A stretch of DNA of 64,000 bases, taken from the NCBI GenBank assembly GCA_019009955.1, contig CM032232.1:50122501-50186500 (forward strand), read 5' to 3'. A program made the position numbers and the translations under genes. Position 1 is the stretch's first letter. Every line of letters begins with the position of its first letter. Shown here piece by piece: positions 11,534 through 22,544 of the stretch. Source of the stretch: Riptortus pedestris. Lineage: Eukaryota > Arthropoda > Insecta > Hemiptera > Alydidae. Below the pieces are notes generated by a model, which saw only the letters and a program-made list of their open reading frames with translations, searched no databases and had not been told where the DNA came from.

Positions 11534-11760
11534 TTTTTTTAATTATTATTAACGTCCACTTTTTGCAACTAAGGCTAATTGGGACGGGTTTTCTACAGGT
11601 TACCACCCTTTTCCTAGTCAGGGGGGGACTAAGGATTTTATTTAGTTAAATCCGTCCCTAAATAAATTCCCTTGCCCAGGCGGGAATCGAACTCTCCACT
11701 CTAGGACTACCATGTGAGTTTAAAGGCAACGCTTTAACTCACATGGCTAACCTGAGCCCC
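11534..11760 (-). repeat. Family S SINE, full length
   Basis: The best full copy. On the minus strand the head begins GGGGCTCAGGTTAGCC (A-box region). The B box AGTTCGATTCCCG follows, then the body with 'gggtggtaacctgtag', 'ccgtcccaattagcc', and the terminal 'gtggacgttaat' plus an AT-rich tail. TCTAACTG flanks it at 11526-11533 and 11761-11768 as a target-site duplication. Confidence 0.92.
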
Positions 11761-12884
11761 TCTAACTGGTTTTAATGTATACAAATTACCCCCAGGATAA
11801 ATCAGCTGTTAGAAATTGCTGTTAGCCATTGTATAGAAGTGATATGATAAAAAATCTAATGTCTAGCAACTCTACTTAGATGATCTAAAATAGATGTGTT
11901 TTAAACATTCAGTTCCGTGTATATGTATAAATATGAACGATCTTCATTTTTGTCATTTCCTAGTATGGCATTTAAAACATTTTTCGATAACGTGTCACTA
12001 CAGCGTTTTTTCTTTGCAGACGGTGTTAATATTTTACACAGAGCAGGCATGCAATCTAGCCATACTAAAGTACATATAGAGCTAAAAAGAAAAAAATAAC
12101 GGCATTTAAATTTATTATAACGAAAGACCAAATTAGCACTACTTCACAAGCCATTTTCTTAGTGATGAGACCATCCTTTGTACTCTTAAAAGGGAATAAC
12201 AAAGGAAGACACCAAACATAGAATCGAAAAACATTCGATAAAACAAAGATGAGCACCTTCTTTCAAGTTTTCCTATCTCTGCTAATAATAAATTTCTATA
12301 TCTATAATCAATGAAACCTTGTTTGATGCAAGATCAACATAGAATATGACAAACAATGTATCTGTACTCACACATGAACAACCCTAGCCGAACTAAAATG
12401 TATATGAAAACCAAACGTGCCTAACAATAGAGAGTATAATCTCCGTAGTACTGCGAGAGCTTCAAAACTGACGATGCCCCATCAAAAAAACATACCAGGG
12501 CATATCCGATCATCAGCCAGTGACGACGACCCTCACCCCCGGACTGAAAAAAGTATTTTAATATTGATTTTTTTGTTTCCAGATGAAGGATTATAATCGA
12601 TTATTAATGTTTTCTGCATTTCTCATTTTGATACTAGCATGTGAAAACCATCTGTTCGTGTAATTATAAACGTATTTCTAGACATATGTCACGCATATAA
12701 TACGCCTGTGGCAACCACGTCTAGGACAGTTCCGTTTTACTCTATAACTGCCTTGTACGTAATTACAGTTACTACGTAAATAGTTTTTCGGTCCCCGTCA
12801 ATATAGTAAATATCAGAAAATTGTTGATACCTTGATTAATTCTCTTTTCTATAGCTTAGATTTTAAACTCATTGCTTATGCATT
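11761..12884. other. Mostly unassigned stretch
   Basis: Nothing firm. The interval 12470-12560 is locally G+C rich and open on both strands for about 35 codons, without convincing splice signals. Confidence 0.35.
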
Positions 12885-13005
12885 CGCCATTTTAGCTGAT
12901 ATCCCTTAAGCTATCGAGGTCGTCGTACTCATGACGCTATTTTCGAAAAATTTCCACAAATATCCATCGAGCTTGCCTAGGGGTCGACGAAAATGAGGTC
13001 TGTTC

Positions 13006-13076
<71 letters not shown>
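12885..13076 (+). repeat. Family H 5' half with (AT)n
   Basis: Degraded 5' palindrome ('atatcccttaagctat'), the 'gaggtcgtcgtactcatgacgc' block, 'ccatcgagcttgcctag', 'gacgaaaatgaggtc' and an (AT)n run at 13011-13076. The core resumes only at 13430, so about 350 bp separate the two parts. Confidence 0.8.
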
Positions 13077-13079
<3 letters not shown>

Positions 13080-13429
13080 GTGAAAATTAAATACATTAAT
13101 AATCCTTCAGAGAGAGAGTCGCGTATTTGGTGTGATTTAGATCAAGTGTGATATCGACAGATTTGATGTATGCACCTATATAAAGAACCGTGTTCATATG
13201 TGTTCGGTTAGTGTGGGGTAAAGTGTTTTTATAAGAAGAACAGTGTTGTGTGTAAGTAACAGTTTAGTGATGAATTTCAGCTAATTAAGAATAATTACCA
13301 AGTGTGAAATAAATTGTGCTGTGATAAAAACTGTGAAACTTGCAAGTATTTAATTTTGCAATCCAAAAGAACTCTTATTAAAAACGTTTATTACTGGTTT
13401 TGGTAATAAAAAAACGTAACAATATATAT

Positions 13430-13865
13430 ACGCAATTTTTGTTTGATTGGTAGCGAACTTGATATTCAAACGTTCTATAATAAACTAAAGATCAAGTTCG
13501 TCAACGGCTGATGCCGGAAAAGTGGAATGAGGGGACTTAGAGGGCAAATATTGAATATTCAAAGTACCTCCATCTTTGTACGCCGCCTAGATAATTGTAT
13601 AGAACCAATATCATTGAAAATTTAATGGTCTATAAATGTTGTTACATACATGTTTTCTCTATCTTCAATAGTAACCGAGATATTGACATTATTTAGATTT
13701 CAGCCTTTATTAAACCTCAACATTTAGTCATCGGCCTTTAAAAATAAGGGAATATATCATGAAACGCCTTATTACAAGCATAAATATCAAATATTGTTTT
13801 CAACGCACCTTTATCATGCGAGATACATGTCAATAGTTAGTGCAATGTCGTCATCAATTAAGATT
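13430..13865 (+). repeat. Family H core and middle
   Basis: Core 'caatttttgtttgattggtagcgaacttgatatt', 'gatcaagttcgtcaacggctga', 'gagatattgacatt' and 'caaatattgttttcaacg'. It ends near a 'gtcgtcatcaatt' block. No 3' terminus. Confidence 0.8.
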
Positions 13866-13919
13866 ATATTGCCCGCCCACTTCTACCTACTCATGGGATT
13901 TGTTTTTTTGGAAATACAG

Positions 13920-14200
13920 ATCTCTAGACGGAAAGAAAAAATTAAAAATTTCTCCGTAACCTTGAAAAAATAAGGGTACAATATATTTCTGCAAAGCCTT
14001 TTTTGTTACGCATAAAAAGATCCATAAATTATGTTATATGACATTATTTATTGCAGTGAATCGAGGAGACATCTTAAACAAATTCAAATGAAACCATTTT
14101 AAATAAAGTGGAGATAAGGTTTTGTTTAGTAAATTCATTTATTTAATAGAATACAAGGATGCCTTGCGGTTCCCACATAAGAGTTTTTAAAAACGCGTAA
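13920..14200 (-). repeat. Family F2 fragment
   Basis: Same arrangement as 1690-1995: 'ttcaaatgaaa.cattttaa', 'aggttttgtttagtaaattcatt' and 'gaatacaaggatgcc'. Confidence 0.5.
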
Positions 14201-14689
14201 TATGTGAGAGGGGACTGTAAGGCTGAAAACTAAAATATTTGAATAACTACGTCAATTTACACGATGCGTTGATAACTGAATAAATTATAGAAACATTTTT
14301 CTACAACAATTTTATAATAATATCTTTAGGAACAAAGAAAATTATATAGGCACTTATGATTAACATTTTAACATTTCACTAAGTTGTCTCCCATATCTCC
14401 TTTGAAAAAATGTTTTGAAACTCGCATCTTCAGTACAATCTCAAAATTTTATTTCCATTAAGGAAAGTTTGCGAATGTCATGTGTAGAATTCCTAGATGT
14501 TTTATTTTAATTATTAGTTCATTGCTCCAGTGCAACATCTCTTCCGTTCAGCCCAAAAAATAAAATTATAATTTAAGTTAAAATTTTATAATTCATAAAA
14601 CTTCAACTTTCAAATGACATAGTTTCTATACTCTTTCTAGTTTTTTGGACTTTGGTGCATGAGATTCAGAGCAAGGCACAAATTACGAG

Positions 14690-14812
14690 GTCCGGGTTAT
14701 CCACCAGTAACCATTCTTTTCTAACCAGGGTAGCAATAAATATTTTATTTAATGAGTTCTTCACAAATTAAATTTCTCTTGCCAATGTAACAATCGAGCC
14801 CACGATATTAGG
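14690..14812 (-). repeat. Family S SINE fragment
   Basis: Body 'ggttatccaccagtaaccattcttttctaaccagg', 'atttaatgagttcttcac' and a degraded B box 'caatcgagccc' on the reverse strand. Confidence 0.75.
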
Positions 14813-14839
14813 TTTACCAAATTCATAAAATAACCAAAT

Positions 14840-15235
14840 AATGAAAAACGTCCCTCACGCAGGAGATGCCTAAACCAAGCACATTTTCCACGTGATGGTA
14901 TGACACACTGGTTATCTCATTTTGCCATCTATTCCCCATTTCTTTCGTAGAAAGAAGGCTATGTAAACATAATTCGAAGTGTACTCAATTACTTAAAGTA
15001 AAAATCAGAAGATTGATTATAACTGGGGGTCTATTGAAGTTACAAATACAAATAACTTGATAATATTCCAAATAACAAAAAAAAATGTTTTAATAATAAT
15101 TGTAGAAAATTAAAATTCCAACATCAGTAATATAAGCTTTTGGGATCTACCTGATAGTAACCAAGGTATTTTGAATTTTCTTTTATTTCAATCACAATCC
15201 CCCACCCTCCCCAAGCCCGATTTCAGCAACTACTT
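14840..15235 (-). repeat. Family H element, 3' half, type-2 interior
   Basis: Reversed 3' end at 14845-14895, then the type-2 interior ('tatgacacactggttatctc') and core to 'gatttcagc'. Confidence 0.75.
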
Positions 15236-15239
15236 TAAC

Positions 15240-15335
15240 GTTGAGTACACCGGTTAATTACCAAATATAGGATGGTAACCTGTAGATAACCCGCCCCGAT
15301 TAGCCATAATGGACGTAAATAATAATAAATAAAAT
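15240..15335 (+). repeat. Family S SINE 3' fragment
   Basis: 'ggatggtaacctgtagataacccgccccgattagcc' type body and tail 'ggacgtaaataataataaat'. Confidence 0.75.
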
Positions 15336-15399
15336 TATCAAATACATTTTCGAATCAAGAACGAAATGGTCTTAATTGATGAAGTCATCACAGAACGTA

Positions 15400-15870
15400 T
15401 TTACATGTATTTTATTTGGTAAATATCTGTTAAAAACAATATTTGGCATTTAAGCATCAAACACAGGGATTCATTATATAACAGATTGTTATTAATAAGA
15501 CGAGAGGTTTACTCTAGGCTGAAAACTAAAAAGATATAACTATAACTAGAAGGAAAATTCTATATAACTAGAAAAGAAATATCTCGGTTAATGTCCATTC
15601 CCCGTCAATCCCCCCCCCCCCTAATGATCCGATTTCAGCCATTAGTGAACTTGATCTTTAGTTTCCCATAAAACTCTTACATATCGAGTTTGATAGCGAA
15701 CACATAAGAATTGCGACCGCTAGAGCGCTGTAACTGACAAGTAAGTATATACTATGTATAACTTTGAACGGACCTCATTTACTAGATAGTAGATGGACAT
15801 TTGAGTAAAATTTTCTAAAACCGATTCATGAATACTACCTCAATAGCTGATTTAACTTAAAACAATAGCG
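15400..15870 (-). repeat. Family H element, middle to 5' end
   Basis: Contains 'aaaaacaatatttggcatttaagc', 'aggtttactctaggctgaaa', a C run at 15608, the core 'gatttcagccattagtgaacttgatc' and 'acggacctcattt'. It ends near 'aatagctgattta'. Confidence 0.8.
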
Positions 15871-16320
15871 AATAGTGAAATGTGTATAGATACAAATTTC
15901 CATAAATACAATAAATATTAGTTTCTATGTTATAGCAGAAGACTAATTGAAACATGCAAGAGATTAGTTGTAACGCGCTCATCCTAAAACGATAATAAAT
16001 AAACAGGAATACTAAATACACAGGACCATAGAGAACACATGCATTTGATTCCAGAGTCCATGGAACATAGCACAGAGGTCACTAGGCACAAAACCGGTTT
16101 GAAGCACTGAAGGTCTGTCTCCATGACAATTTTAATGAGGTATAATATTTTTTAATTTTTGTTTAGACTACAAATTTTTGTGTAAAATAATATTTAAACG
16201 CGCAATTTAAGAACCTTAGAAGTTCAGATTCCTGTCATTATTAAAACAGTTTTACATATTACATTTTTTTTATTTTTTTTTTCAGAAATGAAACTTAATG
16301 TGAGAAAATATTATTGTTAC
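15871..16320. other. Unassigned AT-rich stretch
   Basis: No repeat family or reading frame recognised. If the exon at 16327-16377 is real, this would be the start of its first intron. Confidence 0.3.
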
Positions 16321-16326
16321 GTACCC

Positions 16327-16377
16327 AATAGGTCTGCTCAACTTTCTTGAGGTAGTTGCCAAAGACTTTGTCCATGT
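16327..16377 (-). CDS. Candidate first coding exon (17 codons)
   Basis: On the minus strand a start codon in an optimal context (CACACATGG) opens MDKVFGNYLKKVEQTYW. The exon then ends in phase 0 at the splice donor GTACGTAA (16326-16319). About 12 of 17 codons end in G or C, against an AT-rich background, which argues for purifying selection on coding use. The exon would have a leader of about 20 nt behind an initiator-like element, with a CRE-like site further upstream. The protein is unknown and the downstream exons were not found. A chance occurrence cannot be excluded for so short a frame. Confidence 0.45.
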
Positions 16378-16390
16378 GTGAGCGGGCAAG

Positions 16391-16509
16391 CACTAACTGA
16401 GAGAAACTAACCTAGATACTTGCAGCCTACCCAGTACTCTCGTGGAGGGGAACTTCAGGGAAAATCACAGCGAGATACCGGACTGTGACGTCACCCACTC
16501 TCTGACTCA
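16391..16509 (-). promoter_or_regulatory. Candidate promoter: Inr-like, CRE and AP-1-like sites
   Basis: Reading the minus strand toward the candidate exon there is TGACTCA (AP-1-like, its own reverse being TGAGTCA) at 16503-16509, the palindromic CRE TGACGTCA at 16486-16493, and TCAGTTAGTG at 16391-16400. The last matches the arthropod initiator consensus TCAGTY. No clear TATA box lies 30 bp upstream of the initiator. Confidence 0.35.
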
Positions 16510-16675
16510 TTCAGCAACTATTATCTCAATGGGGCTACACACACACAGATGAATGAATGGCTTATTGTTTTGCTTTTTAAGGTAAATTTATCCCATGCTC
16601 AGCATAACAATTTTCTGTTATTAAACCTTAAAAAGAATGAGTGCTATTTCTCTCTCGCCCACACCTCACCAAACT

Positions 16676-16678
<3 letters not shown>

Positions 16679-16769
<91 letters not shown>

Positions 16770-16780
16770 GCACACACACT
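16679..16780. repeat. (CT)n(CA)n compound microsatellite
   Basis: About 35 CT units followed by about 14 CA units with one G interruption. Confidence 0.97.
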
Positions 16781-16859
16781 CTTCGCTAGTCTTAAATATC
16801 TGTCGTTTCAAAAAAGACGTATCCTGTGTTATACCGAAAATTGACTTACTACCATATTT

Positions 16860-17085
16860 ACAGTTACATATTTCTTTCTTTATTTATTTGAAGCTCCGCA
16901 GATTTGGCGATGTTGTTCATTAAAGAAAACGAAATTACAACCAAACTAACCTAAACGGGAATAAAAACCAACCAAAAACAGAGATGGGAATCAAACAAAA
17001 TGGAAATAAAAACAAAAGGACAAAAACTAAAGCAAGGTCCAAAACTGAAAACGCAATCAATAAAAGATGTTGACTAAAGGAAAAT
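16860..17085 (+). repeat. A-rich repeat R5, copy 1
   Basis: Starts 'tttatttatttgaagctccgcaga..tggcgatgttgtt', then an A-rich stretch with 'aaaaggacaaaa'. It recurs at 17628-17815. A trace exists near 3270. Confidence 0.55.
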
Positions 17086-17374
17086 TCTGATTTATAATAA
17101 TTAAATTACTGAAATAATAAAAATAAATTAATAAGTAAAAAATAATATTATATAAATGAGATAGATAAAATATACACTTTAGATAAATGTAGCCATACGA
17201 CTGTTCCTAGCATACACTTATGCATTCTCATTCATTTATCAATGAACATTTCATTTCCAGCATAACTTGCAATTCCCATTTATTACTGGATAACTAGATA
17301 ATAGAAAAGATAATGCCGTCAGCTAATCCAATAATCTGCTCAATTTAAGCGTCGTGCGTGGCAGAAATTTTTGA

Positions 17375-18035
17375 ATTGGGAAAAGTTCGTCACGCAAGGG
17401 CTACGCATACTAAGCAGATTTCCAATGTGTTAGTATGACACACTACTGATCTTATCTCACCATATATTCTCTATATCTAAGACGTTTCATAATACATTTT
17501 CTTATTGGTAATATGCGATAGCTAAAGGTGAGGTCTGCTGAACGCTTAAAACTAAAAAATTGCAAATATCTCAGTTAATATGCAAGATAGAGAACAAATG
17601 TACATATTAACATTTATGGGACATTATTTATTTATTTGGAGCTTCGCAGCAGAGACGATGTTGCTTAAACCAAAAGCTTAATAAGTAAAATAAAAATAAA
17701 AAAAGCAACGAAATTTAAAAAAAACAGAAGTAGAAAACAAAACAGATAAGGGAAAAAAAGAAAAGGACAAAATATAGAAAATTAAACTTGAAAAAAGATT
17801 GGTTTATAAAATATTTCAATCCGACGTATAATACCGGAACTATTTTGAATTCTCAAAATCCTCCATCTAAGCCCTTTTTCAGCTGTGTATTTGACCTTTA
17901 GTTTTACATAAACTCTGTTATGTCGATTTTGGCAACAATCAAACAAAAATTGCGACCACTACAGCGTTAAAAGACACATTATATATATATATATATATAA
18001 TTAAATATAAAAATATATATATATATATATGAAAT
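17375..18035 (-). repeat. Family H element interrupted by repeat R5
   Basis: Reversed 3' end at 17380-17425, type-2 interior ('tatgacacactactgatc') and middle block to about 17627. R5 copy 2 follows at 17628-17815. The core resumes ('aatccgacgtataata', 'gttatgtcgattttggcaac') and ends in (AT)n at 17980-18030. Confidence 0.8.
17628..17815 (+). repeat. A-rich repeat R5, copy 2
   Basis: Same start as copy 1 ('tttatttatttggagcttcgcag') with an A-rich body. It sits inside a family H element, so it inserted after that element. Confidence 0.55.
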
Positions 18036-18329
18036 AGAGAATACTTGTTGGTATATTGAATTTTGATAAGAATTGCAACAGTACAGATATAAAATAAACA
18101 CTTAGAGCAAACAATTTCCTTGCGGATAAGACATTTCCAGAAAAGAATTCTTCTTTTCCTTTCTTAGTAACACGATTGCAAGTGTTGAATGATTTGCAAG
18201 TAGCAGATGCACATTTTTCGGAACATCAGGTGGACTGAGCAAGTCCACTTTATGCTGCTATGGCTAGTTGGGAAAGAAAAGGTCAGCTGAAAGAATATTT
18301 GGTAGTCAAGCTTGGAATACGACTAAAAA

Positions 18330-18700
18330 GGAGGGCGAGGATTATACAATTTTTTGATCTGAAGTGTAATAGCAGAGATACTTCACATTTTCAAAATTCT
18401 TCCCCTCTAAACCCCCTCCTCCCCCATTGGTCTGATTTCAGCTATTGACAACCTTGGTCTTTAGTTGTACATAAAACGTTATAAAGTTGAGTTTGATCAA
18501 GGAATAATTGCGACACCAACAGCGGTCCCTCAAGATTCCTCTTGAGTAAAGTCTGCTAAATGCAGTCCCTTCAAAATTATATTTATATGTTCCAGTATTA
18601 ACCAAGATATTTGCATTTTTCAGGTCTCCTCCAAATACGATTTACACTTGAGTCACCATAATCTCATGCCCGGATTAAATTTCAAATTGCGATAAACGAT
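18330..18700 (-). repeat. Family H core and 5' end, then a short forward piece
   Basis: Reverse copy with 'cccctctaaaccccctcctccccc', 'gatttcagctattgacaacc', 'gagtttgatcaagg' and a 5' end remnant 'gtctgctaaatg' near 18552. Around 18570-18640 a forward fragment ('ttaaccaagatatttgcattttt') follows. Confidence 0.7.
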
Positions 18701-18939
18701 TTACAAGAAGCGGAGGTATATGTTTCTATTCAACAGGTGACGTGAGCTAGTCCATTAGCCTCTATTAGCCAGAGGTTAAATGGTGTTGAGGAACCACCCG
18801 CATTCCTAAGCCGCTTCCGGTCTGCAATTAGCGAAGTCCTATAAGTGGACTATATTAATTAATTAATAAATACTATAATATCCTTCCATCTAGTAGTTAA
18901 AAAAAGAAAGAAATTTGAATTTAACTGGTGAAGCTCGAC

Positions 18940-19500
18940 CTGCCATGTCATGTATTGTACTCATTTTAAATGGAAAAGTCTGTTTCGCAGAAGCTCGATA
19001 AACTAAGTAAATTTCCCACGTACTGGAATGATACACTAGTAGTGTATTCTCACCATATATACTCTATTTCTAAGTCAAGCAAGGGGGTTTACTGGAGGCA
19101 GAAACAAGAAAAGCTGAAAACAGGAAAGTATGAAAATCACAAATAATATAGAGTTATATAATTATGTGTCATCAATAATTTAACAAGATTGGCTCTATAA
19201 AATTGTAAGGTGCGTCTCATAAAAACGGAGATATTTTGAATTTACCTCTACTCTCCCCCCATCTCGGGGACGATTTAGCTACTAAAGAATATGATCATTA
19301 GTTTTGTATGAAATGGTCAAATACCGAAGAAACAACAATTGCGATTTCAATTTCATAGCACAAGTTATTTGCATGTATCTCACATAAGGCGCGTTGAAAA
19401 CAATATTTGGTATTTCAAACTTTGAATAAAACGTTTTACGATATATTGGCTTAAAACTAATATAAAATATTTTGAAAACGAGTTTACGCGTAGCTGAAAA
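18940..19500 (-). repeat. Family H element, 3' half, type-2 interior
   Basis: Reversed 3' end at 18976-19020 with the hairpin decayed, type-2 interior ('atgatacactagtagtg'), 'ggggtttactgg' and core to 'gaaacaacaattgcgat'. A second partial block with 'aaaacaatatttggtatttc' runs near 19400-19500. Confidence 0.75.
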
Positions 19501-19739
19501 CTTAAAAAAGCCTTTTAGTCTTTTAATAATATTCTTTTTAAATATATCACTTGAGCCAGTAATTATAGAATTGGGATAGCCACTTCTTTGATAAATTGAA
19601 TATGTAATGTATAGACATAAATGAATTTTATATAAAATCTATTTTTTTTAGGAATTAAAATCTAACTTTCTACTGATCCTTGTTTACAAATATCACATCG
19701 CACGTTATACTATTTACTCATATATCCTTCATGCTAATC

Positions 19740-19862
19740 TAGACGGATTAACTAACAAACCATTTTGTGATAGGATTAAAGATTTTATTTAGAGAGTTCG
19801 GCAATATATAAATCCCTATTGCCGGTGTGGGAAACGATTCACGTCTCCAGAGTTCTCGGACT
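19740..19862 (-). repeat. Family S SINE fragment
   Basis: 'aagattttatttagagagttcggcaatatataaatccctattgcc' type body and a degraded B-box region 'gggaaacgattcac'. Confidence 0.6.
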
Positions 19863-20009
19863 TTACTTCAGCATTCTGCACAATCGGTATCTTCATCAAA
19901 ATCTAGAAACGCATATTTTCGGTAGTACTTTAGCCACCTTTTTCACACACAGCAACACACTACCGCTATATATATAAATTTATATATATAGAATATATAA
20001 TATAATACA

Positions 20010-20377
20010 ACTTGGATGGAATCAGGAGGGGGAGGGAGTTTAGAGGAAGGTTTTCGAAAATTCAAAATATCTCCGTTACTATACGTCTGATAGAAAACAT
20101 CTATAAAATCAATCGTATTGCAAATAAAATATACTATAAATATTGTTATATGCATTTATTCCCCATCTTGAATATTAATCAAGATATTTGCATTTTCAGT
20201 TTTCAGCCTTCTGCAAACCCCCACTTCTACTCATGCAACGTAAAAAATATTCTGTTATATAATAAACCACATTATTCGAAGCTTAAATACCACACATTAT
20301 TTTCAAGAGAAATTTGTTATACGAGATACTCGTATAAGCAAATATGTTCTGGTGACCCCCCCCCCCCCCAATATATG

Positions 20378-20413
<36 letters not shown>
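20010..20413 (+). repeat. Family H core to middle, followed by (TA)n(GT)n
   Basis: 'gggggagggagtttagagg', 'tcaaaatatctccgttactatacgtc', 'cagttttcagccttctgcaaaccccca' type block and 'ataccacacattattttcaa'. A C run and a (TA)n(GT)n tract at 20372-20413 follow. The long open frame here (20012-20500) is a by-product of the repeat. Confidence 0.85.
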
Positions 20414-20572
20414 AAATATATATTTATATATAGTTCTGCTATTATTCTAGAACTAACTTTTTATTTGGAAAAACTAAATTTTCATTTTTATTTATACTAA
20501 TTAACTTTATATTTATGAAAAACTAAATTTTTACTTGCCAAATAAAAGTTTTTCATGAGAAAAATCTTTATA

Positions 20573-20690
20573 TTTGGCGACGGAATTCACTAAATAAAGT
20601 CCTTAGTTCCACCCTGGATAGAAAAGGGTGATAAACTGTAGAACTTCCCAATTAGCTTAGTTGCAAAAGTGGACGTTAATTAATAATTAA
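20573..20690 (+). repeat. Family S SINE, body and tail
   Basis: 'cactaaataaagtccttagttccaccctgg', 'gaaaagggtgataaactgtag' and terminal 'gtggacgttaatt'. The head is lost. Confidence 0.85.
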
Positions 20691-20695
20691 TTAAC

Positions 20696-21130
20696 GAAAA
20701 ACTAACGATCAAGTTTGTTGACGGCCGAAATTGGACTGGGGAGGTTGGGACATTAGAGGGGAGGTATTCTTAGAATTCGAAATAACTTCGTTATTATAAT
20801 CGGATGGAAAATTATACGGAATCAATCGTATTTCGAATTTGATTACCTATATTTGTCGGTACAAACATCATATTTTGTTTATCATGAATATTAACCGAGA
20901 TATCTGGATTTTCTATTTTCAGCCTTCAGCAATCCCCCCCACTCCTACTCATGTCATATGAACAAGTAGCTGTTATATTAAGAACCACTTTAGTCTATGA
21001 TTATAAAAAAAAAAAATATTGTTTTCAAGAAACCTTTATAAGGCGAAATACATGGAAATTCATTGTGTCGTGACGTCATCAATTAAAATTTTACGTTCTT
21101 GTTGTGAAAATGTTTATTTGATCTCTACCA
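20696..21130 (+). repeat. Family H, core through a two-unit junction
   Basis: 'gatcaagtttgttgacggccgaaattgga', 'gaccgagatatctgg', 'ccactcctactcatgtcatat', then 'cgtgacgtcatcaatt' (a TGACGTCA palindrome). It enters a second core ('gtttatttgatctctaccatactcg'). Confidence 0.8.
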
Positions 21131-21179
21131 TACTCGAAATTTAGCGACTCTGCATGACAGACTTTTTAAACTTTTTTTT

Positions 21180-21500
21180 CGGTTGGCATTTATAAACCTT
21201 TAAGACCTGCATACCTGCATACAGTTTTTTCTTTGCTATTATATACAAATGTTTGAAAATGCGTCCTTCCTCATTTACTCACTTACATGAAATCCCTTTT
21301 GGCACTATGTATTTCTGCAACTGAAATTATATTTATGGAAAATCTGATTTTACTTTTCATGTCTTCAATATTTTGCGAACACTTTTTGTAGAGATGTCTT
21401 TAACCATCCCCCATAGAATATAATCCATTCCTGTCAGATCGTGTGACCTGGGTGGCCACTCAATGTGCAAGCTGCTGAGTTTGGGAAAAATTTCTCTTAT
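21180..21500 (-). pseudogene. Mariner-like (IS630/Tc1) transposase relic, C-terminal part
   Basis: The minus strand encodes the block IEWPPRSHDLTGMDYILWG followed by a lysine/aspartate-rich segment. Beyond a few stops it ends with a C-terminal block that includes GRTHFQTFV. The PPRSxDL..xDY.LWG arrangement is the signature around the last catalytic aspartate of mariner-like DDE transposases. The N-terminal DNA-binding half and the first two catalytic residues are not seen, and there are in-frame stops, so the gene is dead. Terminal inverted repeats were not identified. Confidence 0.7.
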
Positions 21501-22113
21501 GGTTGGTCAATTAGTGATACAGAAGTGGGAAGGGGATCAGTCGAGCTCCCACCTCATTTACTTTCTTTACATCAGGAGTATGTCTTATATTTAATTTAAA
21601 TTCTCTTTATTTAAGAGGTGGTTGTAAGACTATAACATTGATGTTTTATCAAAAAAAATGTAGGCGGATGATTCTTCCCTGGAAAACCAAATTTTGTTTA
21701 CATAAAACTATGCAGGTGAAAAAGCATATTCCTTTTCACATAATTGCTACCTTATTAGTTTAACATAAATTAATTCTAAGAACATTTTTTGGTTTTGTGT
21801 ATTTTACGGATAAGGAGGCGTCAAGTCGAAAAATTCACCGATATAAACTCGTTTTAGAATTTTATTTTCTACAAGCATCCGTCATTAAAAGTATGGCATT
21901 CCATTGGAAATTCCTATGTTATGGTCGCTGGAGAAGGTTAGGAGGTTGAATATGGACTGAAAAGATACTTCAGTGGTCTCAATTATAGCACACCAAGTCT
22001 TAGCCTTTTATTAATACAATTGGCAAATTTAAAGGATTGGTACGGGAACTTGGGACAGATGCAGCAAGATCTGTGATATATATAGATTACATGTCGCATT
22101 ACCACTTGGAAAA

Positions 22114-22117
<4 letters not shown>
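21501..22117. other. Unassigned; possibly the rest of the mariner-like element
   Basis: No domain recognised. Its position upstream of the transposase relic on the minus strand makes it a candidate for the missing 5' part. Confidence 0.3.

Positions 22118-22160
<43 letters not shown>
22118..22160. repeat. (AT)n microsatellite
   Basis: About 21 AT units. Confidence 0.95.
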
Positions 22161-22164
<4 letters not shown>

Positions 22165-22258
22165 TTAAACATTGCAGTAAAAATATGTTGAGATTTAGAA
22201 ACATATAATTACCAAACGAGAGTTACAATTTAAAAACATTTTCTTGGCCAAAACATAA

Positions 22259-22435
22259 TTTGGGTTTGACACTAAGAAACACCTGTGGACTGACGAAGGC
22301 TACAAAGATGTTGCTGCTTCAGCTTTCTCTGACCGCCAACAGTCCGTATTTACATCTCACTTTCCTTTTCACAAATTAACCAGCCAAACCGCTGGGATTA
22401 TCTCCAAGGAGTTCCAGCCACCTCTTCTCCAATGA
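22259..22435 (+). CDS. Candidate terminal coding exon
   Basis: Open for 58 codons and ended by TGA at 22433. It carries a well-mixed, G+C-richer codon set and motifs such as KKHLWTDEGYKDVAASAFSD and KLTSQTAGIISKEF. A possible acceptor AG lies at 22275-22276 behind 'ggtttgacacta'. About 70 bp after the stop are overlapping AATAAA signals (about 22499-22515). The minus strand is not open. It could be the last exon of a plus-strand gene or a retro-copied fragment. No family recognised and no upstream exon identified. Confidence 0.35.
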   Translation, partial: FGFDTKKHLWTDEGYKDVAASAFSDRQQSVFTSHFPFHKLTSQTAGIISKEFQPPLLQ

Positions 22436-22544
22436 AGAATAACGCATTAATCATGAATAGATTTCGAATGATTAATATGATTAAAGAGGTTATGTTTTAA
22501 TAAAAAATAAATAAAAGGTAATGGCAACAATAGAAGTACGTCAT

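Noticed and set aside
16549..16923. 124-codon open frame with Ser-Leu and Thr-His repeats
   Set aside because: Translation of a (CT)n(CA)n microsatellite.
20012..20500. 162-codon open frame, the longest in the window
   Set aside because: It lies wholly within a family H copy and its (TA)n(GT)n tail; the same sequence at other copies is not open.
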